Shown: in pieces, positions 1 to 5,596 of the stretch | How the letters are laid out: each line of letters begins with the position of its first letter | How positions within the stretch are numbered: the first letter of the stretch is position 1 | Assembly (NCBI GenBank): GCA_019418305.1 | Contig: DYCA01000038.1 | Location: 6,646 to 15,712, forward strand | DNA length: 9,067 bases | Direction: 5' to 3' | Source of the DNA: Clostridiales bacterium | Lineage (GTDB): Bacteria; Bacillota; Clostridia; Oscillospirales; Butyricicoccaceae | The notes under the pieces: model-generated | Seen by the model: only the letters and a program-made list of their open reading frames with translations | The model's database searches: none | What the model was told of the DNA's origin: nothing | Position numbers and translations under genes: made by a program

Positions 1-547
1 GCGTACGCCAACCGCCCAGTGGACGGCAACCGCCGCAGGCGCCGCCGTACTGAGCGCACAGGGGACCGGACGTATCCGAGTGACGCACGTGCTGTTCGGC
101 AAGATGATTGAGCTGGGCGTGAAGGACGCAAACAACATGGGCGCGGCGATGGCGCCCGCAGCCTACGACACGCTCTCCACCCTGCTTTCCGACCTTGGCG
201 CACAGCCGACCGACTTTGACTGCATTGTCACCGGCGACCTCGGTCACGTCGGCGCGGACCTGCTGCTCACGCTCCTGCGCACGGACGGCATCGACCTTTC
301 CCCCGTTTACTCGGACTGCGGCAGTCTGCTGTTCGGAGACGAACAGGATGCGCACGCAGGCGGCTCGGGCTGCGGCTGTTCTGCGGCGGTGCTGTGCGGG
401 CCGCTGCTGCGCGATATGCAGGCCGGCAAGATACAGCGGCTGGTGTTCGCGGGTACGGGCGCGATGATGAGCCCGACCTCGGTACAGCAAGGCCAGCCGA
501 TTGCAGGCATCTGTCACGCGGTTGTGATAGAAAGGAGCGACGCATGA
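1..547 (+). CDS. spoVAD: Stage V sporulation protein AD (SpoVAD), 3' part
   Basis: The reading frame is open from base 2 to the TGA at 545-547, giving the last 181 residues of a protein usually about 330-340 residues long; the 5' half lies outside the window. SpoVAD is a thiolase-fold-like soluble subunit of the SpoVA complex. It binds dipicolinic acid (DPA) and is needed for DPA import into the forespore, and so for spore dormancy and germination. Visible family hallmarks are TAQWT near the start of the fragment, the GVKDANNMGAAMAPAA block, a VTGDLGHVG segment, and the Cys-rich GGSGCGCSA motif followed by a GTGAMMSPTS segment near the C terminus. The gene overlaps spoVAE by ATGA, so the two are translationally coupled, in the usual spoVAC-AD-AE order. 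In relatives the operon is read by sigma-G in the forespore; its promoter is not in this window. An internal GTG at 80 is not the true start, because homology continues upstream of it. Confidence 0.95.
   Translation, partial: RTPTAQWTATAAGAAVLSAQGTGRIRVTHVLFGKMIELGVKDANNMGAAMAPAAYDTLSTLLSDLGAQPTDFDCIVTGDLGHVGADLLLTLLRTDGIDLSPVYSDCGSLLFGDEQDAHAGGSGCGCSAAVLCGPLLRDMQAGKIQRLVFAGTGAMMSPTSVQQGQPIAGICHAVVIERSDA
531..537 (+). promoter_or_regulatory. Ribosome binding site of spoVAE
   Basis: AAAGGAG lies 6 nt before the ATG at 544, inside the last codons of spoVAD. It fixes the spoVAE start at 544 rather than at codons further upstream in the same open frame. Confidence 0.85.
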
Positions 548-909
548 ACTGGATGGAGTATGTCAATGCATTCTGGGTGGGCGGCGCAATTTGCGCAGTC
601 TGTCAGGTGCTGATTGACCGAACCAAGCTGACCCCTGCGCGCATTCTGGTCAGTCTAGTGGTGCTGGGTGTTGCGCTGCAAGCCTTTGGGCTGTACCAGC
701 CGGTCGTGGACTACGCAGGCGCGGGCGCGACCATTCCCCTTTTGGGCTTCGGCTACTCGCTGGCTAAGGGCGTAGCAAAAGCGGTCGCGGAAAGCGGCCT
801 GCTGGGTGCGTTCACCGGCGGCGTGACAGGTGCGGCGGGCGGCATTGCTGCCGCCATCGTGTTCGGCTGTCTGTTTGCGCTCATTGCGCGGCCCAAATCC
901 CGCTCCTGA
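544..909 (+). CDS. spoVAE: Stage V sporulation protein AE (SpoVAE/SpoVAEb)
   Basis: This is a 121-residue integral membrane protein, matching the usual length of about 115-120 residues for SpoVAEb, a subunit of the SpoVA DPA channel in the spore inner membrane. Hydrophobic segments are at about residues 9-24, 33-50, 58-72 and 96-115. The family pattern GFGYSLAKGV (68-77) is followed by ESGLLGAFTGG (83-93) and a Gly/Ala-rich last helix ending in ARPKSRS. The start is ATG 544, overlapping the spoVAD stop as ATGA and preceded by AAAGGAG. A longer open frame beginning at 394 overlaps spoVAD and has no family similarity. No obvious intrinsic terminator follows the TGA, and the next gene begins only 65 bases later. 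Confidence 0.95.
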   Translation: MNWMEYVNAFWVGGAICAVCQVLIDRTKLTPARILVSLVVLGVALQAFGLYQPVVDYAGAGATIPLLGFGYSLAKGVAKAVAESGLLGAFTGGVTGAAGGIAAAIVFGCLFALIARPKSRS

Positions 910-913
910 GCGC

Positions 914-942
914 TTGCGGATAAGGGTAAACCCCGGTATAAT
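914..942 (+). promoter_or_regulatory. Predicted sigma-A promoter of the dus gene
   Basis: A perfect -10 box TATAAT sits at 937-942 with a weak -35 (TTGCGG, 914-919) at the ideal 17-nt spacing. The -35 begins 5 bases after the spoVAE stop, so the promoter fills the short intergenic gap. The spacer carries the small inverted repeat GGGTAAACCC (924-933). This suggests vegetative expression of the next gene, independent of the forespore-specific spoVA operon. Confidence 0.65.
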
Positions 943-974
943 AGACAGCAGAACAAAGAGAACGAGGTTTGCCC

Positions 975-1943
975 ATGCGCTACTATTTTGCCCCGATGGA
1001 GGGTGTAACCGGCGCGGTTTACCGCCGCACGCACCACGAATATTTCCCGGGGATTGACAAGTATTTTATGCCGTTTATCACCCCGACCACAGCCGAGCGG
1101 TTTACCCCGCGCCAGAAGCGCGATATTGCGCCCGAAGTCAATGCCGGCGTGCCTGCCGTGCCGCAGCTGCTGACCAAATCCGCCGCAGACTGCATCTGGG
1201 CGGCGAACGCGCTGGCCGATATGGGTTACGCGGAGGTCAATCTCAACCTCGGCTGTCCGTCCGGTACGGTGACGGCCAAGGGCAAGGGCGCGGGCTTTCT
1301 GGGTGACCCGGATGCGCTCGACCGCTTTCTGGACGCAGTGTTTTCGGCCACGCATGCGCGCATTTCCATCAAAACACGGCTGGGAATGCACGACCCGGCG
1401 GAGTTTACGCGGCTGCTGGAAATCTACAACCGCTATCCGGTTGCGGAGCTGACCATTCATCCGCGGGTGCGGCAGGATTTCTATAAGGGTACGGTGCGCG
1501 AAATGGACTTTGCCGCTGCGCTGCCAAAGTGCTGTATGCCGGTATGTTATAACGGCGACATCGTAACCGAGAAAGACGCACAGGCTGTCGGGACACGTTA
1601 CCCCGCTTTGCCCGCTGCGATGATTGGGCGCGGACTGATTGGCGACCCCTCGCTTGTCACCCGCCTGCGGGGCGGCCCGCGCGCGGACCGCGACACGCTG
1701 CGCGCCTTTCACGATGCGCTGTATGCGCGCTACTGCGAAGCCTTCGGCGACGCGCGCATCGCCATGCTGCGCATGAAAGAGATTTGGTTCTATCATCTCA
1801 ACCTGTTTGAAGGCAGTGAAAAATACGGCAAGCGGCTCAAAAAAGCCACCGACCCGCGCGCCTACGAAGATGCGGCGGCAGCCATTTTCCGCGACCTTGC
1901 AGTGCGGGACGATATCGTCCCCGGCTGGTTTCGTCCGGCATAA
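975..1943 (+). CDS. tRNA-dihydrouridine synthase family protein (Dus)
   Basis: The 322-residue protein belongs to the FMN-dependent Dus family, which uses NADPH to reduce specific uridines in the tRNA D-loop to dihydrouridine. The length matches the family (about 310-340). Visible motifs are the FMN-binding N terminus YFAPMEGVT (residues 4-12), NLNLGCPSG (90-97) with the catalytic Cys94, the Gly-rich GKGAGFL stretch after it, the SIKTRLG strand with Lys133, LTIHPRVR (159-166) with His162, YNGDI (192-196) and MIGRG (216-220) at the phosphate-binding end of the TIM barrel. The C-terminal part, from about residue 240, is the helical tRNA-binding domain. I chose ATG 975 because GAGG (964-967) lies 7 nt upstream and the family starts close to the YFAPM strand; a TTG at 969 would add only two residues. 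Which uridine is modified, and the DusA/B/C assignment, cannot be told from sequence alone. The gene appears monocistronic, between its own promoter and a terminator. Confidence 0.92.
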   Translation: MRYYFAPMEGVTGAVYRRTHHEYFPGIDKYFMPFITPTTAERFTPRQKRDIAPEVNAGVPAVPQLLTKSAADCIWAANALADMGYAEVNLNLGCPSGTVTAKGKGAGFLGDPDALDRFLDAVFSATHARISIKTRLGMHDPAEFTRLLEIYNRYPVAELTIHPRVRQDFYKGTVREMDFAAALPKCCMPVCYNGDIVTEKDAQAVGTRYPALPAAMIGRGLIGDPSLVTRLRGGPRADRDTLRAFHDALYARYCEAFGDARIAMLRMKEIWFYHLNLFEGSEKYGKRLKKATDPRAYEDAAAAIFRDLAVRDDIVPGWFRPA

Positions 1944-1948
1944 AAAGC

Positions 1949-1987
1949 AACGGCTCCCCTCCGAAAACCGGAGGAGAGCCGTTTTTT
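1949..1987 (+). terminator. Bidirectional intrinsic terminator between dus and the PBP gene
   Basis: A 15-position stem (1949-1963 with 1969-1983, loop AAAAC) contains one C-A mismatch and is followed by six T (1982-1987). On the other strand the same stem is followed by a T-run (complement of the A-run 1942-1946), so it can also end the convergent wall operon, whose stop codon is at 1989-1991, only a few bases from the hairpin base. One element serves both convergent transcripts. Confidence 0.9.
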
Positions 1988-1988
1988 A

Positions 1989-3362
1989 TTAGTATCCTTT
2001 TTCAACCGCCGCGGTCAGTACCTTGGAGGCTACCGTACCCGCAACCGACGAACCGCCGCCGCCGTTCTCCACCAGAACGATGAAGGCATAAGGCGTGGCC
2101 TCGTCCCGCAGGAAACCGGTAAACCAGGCGTTCGGCGTCTGGTCCGCGCCGACCTCAGCCGTGCCGGACTTGGCGCAGATATCCATGCCCGGAAAACGGT
2201 CCTGACCGTAGGTCTCAATGACGTTGTTGTGCATCATGTCCGCGATGGTCGAAGCCGTGTCCTCCTCAATCAGTTTGGAGGACTTGTGCGCAAAGTACAA
2301 ACCGGTCGGCAGGCCGTAATCCGTGGTCGTTTTCTCAATCAAACGCGGCATCGCCGCCTTGCCGCCGTTAGCGATTGCACCCATATAGAGCATCATATTG
2401 ATGGGGCACATGGTATCCTCACCCTGACCGACGCCCGCCCATGCCAGCTGGTTGTCGTTGCCGTCAAAGTTGAAGTGTCCTTCCGAGGTATTGACGCCGT
2501 CTACCTTGATGGCCTCGGTCAGGCCCGCAGCATCGGTGTATTTCTGCATGGTATCACCGCCCAGCTCGACCGCGAGCTGACCGAATACGCCGTTGCAGGA
2601 GTTGGCAAGCGCGTCCTCAATATCCTGCTCACCATGCGCATACGGACAGGTGACCACGTCGCCGCCGATTTCCACCGAGCCGGTGCAGTTCCAGCTGCGG
2701 GTGAACAGGTCGGGCAGATTTTCAATCGCCGCGTTGAGCGTAACCACCTTGAAAATCGAACCAGGAATCGAGTTTGCCGACAGCAGACGGTTGACATATA
2801 CGCCGTCCCACGCCGGGTCATCCGGGTCGATGTTCGGCGGGTCGGCGGGGTCAAAGGTCGGGGTCGAAACCATGCACAGGATTTCGCCCGTCTTGTAGTT
2901 GTACACGCCCACCGTACCGCTCATGCCGCCCAGCGCCTGATAGGCGATGTTGTTGAGATAAGCATCGATGGTCAGATACAGGTTGTTGCCCGTGCCAAGC
3001 GGCGAATATACGCCGGTCAGCAGGTTGTAGCCCGACAGCTTATCCGCGAACGCGGTCAGCGCGCCTGCGCCGATGTTGCCCGCAGGGTCACCCACCGCAT
3101 GCAGGGTGGCACGGCGAATATCGCCGTCCGGATAATAGATGCGGTTGCCGTTTTCGTCCAGCGTAGAAAGCACGTCGCCGTCCCGGTCGAGGATGGTGCC
3201 GCCCTTGAGCTGGCCCGAGTTGCTGTACAGATGCCGGTTATAGGGATAGGAGGCCCAGTCGCCGCCGTCCATAACGAACTGGAAACAGAAAACCGCCAGT
3301 CCCAGTCCCAAAAGCGCCGCCAGAATCAGGCAGAACACACCGCGTTTTTCAATTTTCCGCAT
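1989..3362 (-). CDS. Class B penicillin-binding protein, PbpA type (peptidoglycan D,D-transpeptidase)
   Basis: The 457-residue membrane-anchored transpeptidase cross-links peptidoglycan stem peptides outside the cell. Residues 9-30 form one N-terminal membrane anchor. A short pedestal region follows, with GGTILDRDGDVLS (54-66), and then the penicillin-binding transpeptidase domain from about residue 145. All three catalytic motifs are present: SIFK (nucleophile Ser202, Lys205), SCN (255-257) and KSGTAE (398-403). The protein is short for FtsI/SpoVD (about 550-650 residues) and has no PASTA domains; the brief N-terminal region resembles actinobacterial PbpA. Cys226 and Cys239 lie between the SxxK and SxN motifs and might form a disulfide. 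ATG 3362 directly follows the stop codon of the upstream SEDS gene (TAAATG), with GGGGAGG at 3371-3377 as ribosome binding site, so expression is coupled to that gene. It is probably the transpeptidase partner of that SEDS polymerase. Whether it serves elongation, division or sporulation is not visible. Confidence 0.93.
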   Translation of the reverse strand: MRKIEKRGVFCLILAALLGLGLAVFCFQFVMDGGDWASYPYNRHLYSNSGQLKGGTILDRDGDVLSTLDENGNRIYYPDGDIRRATLHAVGDPAGNIGAGALTAFADKLSGYNLLTGVYSPLGTGNNLYLTIDAYLNNIAYQALGGMSGTVGVYNYKTGEILCMVSTPTFDPADPPNIDPDDPAWDGVYVNRLLSANSIPGSIFKVVTLNAAIENLPDLFTRSWNCTGSVEIGGDVVTCPYAHGEQDIEDALANSCNGVFGQLAVELGGDTMQKYTDAAGLTEAIKVDGVNTSEGHFNFDGNDNQLAWAGVGQGEDTMCPINMMLYMGAIANGGKAAMPRLIEKTTTDYGLPTGLYFAHKSSKLIEEDTASTIADMMHNNVIETYGQDRFPGMDICAKSGTAEVGADQTPNAWFTGFLRDEATPYAFIVLVENGGGGSSVAGTVASKVLTAAVEKGY

Positions 3363-5114
3363 TTAGTCCACCTCCCCGCGCAGTTCGCGCCGCGAGGGCA
3401 GCTTGACCGCAAAGGACGCATTCTGCCGCGTGTCGGTCGCCTTAAGGAAGGCGAGCATGCCCCATGCCGACAGCATGGACGAGCCGCCGTTCGAGACAAA
3501 GGGCAGGGTTACGCCCGTAAACGGCAGGATATCGACCGCGCCGAATACGTTCAGGCAGGTCTGGAACACCAGCAGACTGGTCGCGGCACAGGCCGCAATC
3601 GTATAAAAGCTCGACCGGCCCGCGCGGCATGCGCGCACCGCGAACACCGCCAGCGTAATGATGCACAGTATGGTCAGCACCGCGATAATGAGGCCCCATT
3701 CCTCGCACAGCATGCCGAATACAATATCGGTATCCGCCGCAGGCAGGCCGCTCAGCCATCCCTTGCCCGCGCCCACGCCAATCATACCGCCGGACGCGGC
3801 TGCAGTCAGCGTGTGGGTCTGCTGGAAGCCCGCGTCGTACACATCCTCCCAGATGTGGCCCCACGAAGCAAAACGCGCGGCAACGTGGGGTTTGACGGTC
3901 AGCATGACCATGCCGCCGCCGAAGCAGCCCGCACAAATCAGGCCAAGCACGGCAAAGTCGCCCGAGCGCAGGAATGCGATGACAAGGAATGTCACAAAGA
4001 ACACCAGCGCCGTACCGAAGTCGTTTTGCAGTGCGAGACAGCCGCCGCAGATGCCGGTTAGACCAATAAACATCCACAGATTGCGCTTGTTAAACAGGCG
4101 GTCGAGCGTCGCAGCGCCCGCAAAAATATAACAAATCTTGGCGATCTCCGAGGTTTGCAGCGACAGCGGACCAAGCCGCAGCCACGCCTTTGCGCCGCCC
4201 TGACTGGAGCCAATCAGCAGCGTGATGACCAGCAGGCCGACTGCCGCCGCGCCCATAAACCAGCGCACCTTTTGCGCGCGTGTCAGGTCGCGCAGGAAAA
4301 AGCCGAGAATCAGGAAAATGGCAAGCCCCATCAAAATCGCAATGAGCTGCTTGGGCATCTCCTCGGGTACCTTTGAACCGGTGACGGCCAGCGACAGCGT
4401 ACATAGGAAAAACGCGATCGTTTCCATCTCAAAGCCGATGCGCCGGAACGAGCGCAGAATGATAAAATAGCCCCAGCAAACCAGCGTCAGCACCAGAAAG
4501 GTCAGCGGGATGGTGACGGTTGCCTCATCGCCCGCCGCAATAATCAGCTGCAAAGAGGTCAGCACCTGAAACAGCGTCAGCAGCACCAGCGAACCCCACA
4601 TGCCCGCAGGGCGCCCCTCGATACGGCGCTCGACCATCTGCTCGCGCTTCTCCTCCACCGAGATCGGCACCAGCATGGTCGGAATCCCGCCGAAGGCGAC
4701 GGTATCTCCATCCTCGACCACTGCGTATTCGTCCACCGGCAGGTCGTTAACCGTCACGCCCCCCTTTGAGCCGAGGTCGTACACCGTCCAGCTGCCGTCG
4801 TCCTCACGGATAAGGGCAGCGTGCTGCCGCGAAACCGAAGGGTATTCGATCTGCACGTCGCACGAGGGCGCACGGCCGATGATATTTTCCCAGTGGGTGA
4901 TGGGCAGGCGCACGCCGTTTGCCATCGCCAGATAGCCCCAGACCTCGTCCGGGTGCTTGACCTTCCATAGCGAGTGGATCGCACCGACCAAAATCATCAG
5001 CGCAAGGATGGGAAACACAAAGCGGACCACCGTCGTATACCATGCGCCGACCAGCGGATTTTCTGCCAGAAAACCGGTAATCATGCCGAGCAGGCGCTGC
5101 AAAGCGTCGGTCAT
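3363..5114 (-). CDS. FHA-domain SEDS protein (FtsW/RodA/SpoVE-family peptidoglycan polymerase)
   Basis: The 583-residue protein is a fusion. Residues 25-50 are a membrane helix. Residues about 66-150 are an FHA domain with IIGRAPSCDVQI (78-89), SVSRQHA (93-99) and DLGSKGGVTVN (113-123), the Gly-Arg, Ser-x-x-His and Asn signatures of phosphothreonine binding. From about 172 to 558 it is a polytopic SEDS glycosyltransferase that polymerises lipid II. SEDS marks include GAKAWLRLGP (307-316, with the conserved Trp311), the QPSELAK-like QTSEIAK (320-326), QNDFGTA (363-369, usual form QPDLGTA), LPAADTDIVFG (457-467) with Asp463 in the place of the essential Asp of the HTDFIFA motif, and LPFVSNGGSS (537-546). 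The start is ATG 5114, with AAAGGAGG (5124-5131) 9 nt upstream; a longer frame reaching 5405 would run through the promoter and the opposite-strand riboswitch. It is the first gene of a two-gene operon with the PBP. The FHA domain suggests control by a Ser/Thr kinase, but the kinase is not in the window. RodA and FtsW roles cannot be separated here. Confidence 0.93.
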   Translation of the reverse strand: MTDALQRLLGMITGFLAENPLVGAWYTTVVRFVFPILALMILVGAIHSLWKVKHPDEVWGYLAMANGVRLPITHWENIIGRAPSCDVQIEYPSVSRQHAALIREDDGSWTVYDLGSKGGVTVNDLPVDEYAVVEDGDTVAFGGIPTMLVPISVEEKREQMVERRIEGRPAGMWGSLVLLTLFQVLTSLQLIIAAGDEATVTIPLTFLVLTLVCWGYFIILRSFRRIGFEMETIAFFLCTLSLAVTGSKVPEEMPKQLIAILMGLAIFLILGFFLRDLTRAQKVRWFMGAAAVGLLVITLLIGSSQGGAKAWLRLGPLSLQTSEIAKICYIFAGAATLDRLFNKRNLWMFIGLTGICGGCLALQNDFGTALVFFVTFLVIAFLRSGDFAVLGLICAGCFGGGMVMLTVKPHVAARFASWGHIWEDVYDAGFQQTHTLTAAASGGMIGVGAGKGWLSGLPAADTDIVFGMLCEEWGLIIAVLTILCIITLAVFAVRACRAGRSSFYTIAACAATSLLVFQTCLNVFGAVDILPFTGVTLPFVSNGGSSMLSAWGMLAFLKATDTRQNASFAVKLPSRRELRGEVD

Positions 5115-5123
5115 GTTGTTGTT

Positions 5124-5131
5124 CCTCCTTT
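5124..5131 (-). promoter_or_regulatory. Ribosome binding site of the FHA-SEDS gene
   Basis: On the minus strand AAAGGAGG lies 9 nt before ATG 5114. This near-perfect Shine-Dalgarno sequence decides the start against codons further upstream in the same frame. Confidence 0.9.
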
Positions 5132-5156
5132 CGGGAATCAATTCTTTAACCTTTAT

Positions 5157-5165
5157 ATTATAGCA
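5157..5165 (-). promoter_or_regulatory. Extended -10 promoter of the SEDS-PBP operon
   Basis: The minus strand reads TGCTATAAT (5165 to 5157), a perfect -10 with an extended TGn element and no recognisable -35 at 16-18 nt. A TTGACA is present (5176-5171) but only 8 nt from the -10, too close to act as its -35. The leader to the ATG is then about 35-40 nt. Confidence 0.7.
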
Positions 5166-5218
5166 CAGCTTGTCAAGGAACGGATGAACCGTCGGTAAAC
5201 GACAGGAACGGATAATAC

Positions 5219-5247
5219 TTGACAGCACATGCACAGGGTGATACACT
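5219..5247 (+). promoter_or_regulatory. Promoter of the glycine riboswitch/symporter transcript
   Basis: A perfect -35 TTGACA (5219-5224) is followed, at 17 nt, by TACACT (5242-5247) with an upstream TG (5239-5240), an extended -10. The expected start is near 5253-5256, at the very 5' edge of the riboswitch. It is divergent from the wall-operon promoter about 60 bases away. Confidence 0.75.
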
Positions 5248-5250
5248 AAT

Positions 5251-5457
5251 ATCCTAAAGAGCATACAGCGACAAACGAAGTTTGCAGGAAAAAGCCGTCT
5301 GGCTTGCCGAAGGAGCAAAACTCTCAGGTGTCCGGATTTCCGGATGGGGACTGTAAATGGATGTGACTCTGGAGAACGCTCCGAAGGGAGCTGCCGAAGG
5401 TGCAAAGCGTGCGGCCGGGGAAACCGCGCGCCAATCTCTCAGGCAAAAGGACAGAGT
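5251..5457 (+). ncRNA. Tandem glycine riboswitch (gcvT-type, two aptamers)
   Basis: Two glycine aptamers lie in series. Aptamer 1 spans 5264-5355, closed by P1 TACAG (5264-5268)/CTGTA (5351-5355), with GCCGAAGGAGCAA (5305-5317) and CTCTCAGG (5321-5328). Aptamer 2 spans 5366-5457, closed by P1 ACTCTG (5366-5371)/CAGAGT (5452-5457), with GCCGAAGGTGCAA (5393-5405) and TCTCTCAGG (5435-5443). A 10-nt linker joins them. A leader-linker helix (P0) may form between ATCC (5251-5254) and GGAT (5359-5362). The element binds glycine and controls the symporter gene directly downstream, through terminators at 5467-5489 and 5523-5558. The 5' strand of the second P1 can alternatively pair with the 5' arm of the second terminator, which predicts an OFF switch. 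Confidence 0.95.
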
Positions 5458-5466
5458 GCGAACCAC

Positions 5467-5489
5467 AGCGCAGGGCGGGCGCTTTTTTT
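5467..5489 (+). terminator. First, weak terminator-like hairpin after the riboswitch
   Basis: AGCGC (5467-5471) pairs with GCGCT (5479-5483) around a 7-nt loop, followed by a run of seven T (5483-5489). The stem is short, so efficiency is uncertain. It starts 10 nt after the aptamer 2 P1 strand and could be part of the expression platform. Confidence 0.55.
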
Positions 5490-5522
5490 GCGTTTTCTGC
5501 CGCGCTGTCCGGCCGTTCTTTC

Positions 5523-5558
5523 AGAGTCAGACCCTGAAACAGGGTTCTGGCTCTTTTT
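5523..5558 (+). terminator. Second, strong terminator of the riboswitch expression platform
   Basis: 5523-5536 pairs with 5540-5554 around an AAA loop, with one G-T wobble and one bulged T, followed by five T (5554-5558). It lies about 40 bases before the symporter start. Bases 5522-5529 (CAGAGTCA), covering its 5' arm, are a perfect complement of 5364-5371 in the P1 of aptamer 2, so the two structures exclude each other. Confidence 0.8.
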
Positions 5559-5596
5559 GTTTGCCGCAAAAACAGAAAAAGGGGTATGTAGGTAAA

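Noticed and set aside
394..543. N-terminal extension of spoVAE from 394
   Set aside because: The extra 50 codons overlap spoVAD in another frame; the coupled ATG at 544 with AAAGGAG gives the normal SpoVAE length.
753..1796. A 347-codon open frame on the - strand opposite spoVAE and dus
   Set aside because: It runs antisense to two recognised genes and through the dus promoter, and its product has low-complexity Arg-rich composition without family features.
2229..4061. A 610-codon open frame on the + strand opposite the PBP and SEDS genes
   Set aside because: It is antisense to two genes with full catalytic motifs, its translation is rich in Arg/His/Gln with no recognisable domain, and no ribosome binding site or promoter fits. 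It is a GC-bias shadow frame.
5115..5405. N-terminal extension of the SEDS protein to 5405
   Set aside because: The extra 97 codons lie opposite the riboswitch and across the extended -10 promoter; the strong ribosome binding site at 5124-5131 sets the start at 5114.
5357..5596. N-terminal extension of the symporter from 5357
   Set aside because: It would translate aptamer 2 and both terminators; the conserved N terminus begins at 5597 or 5603.
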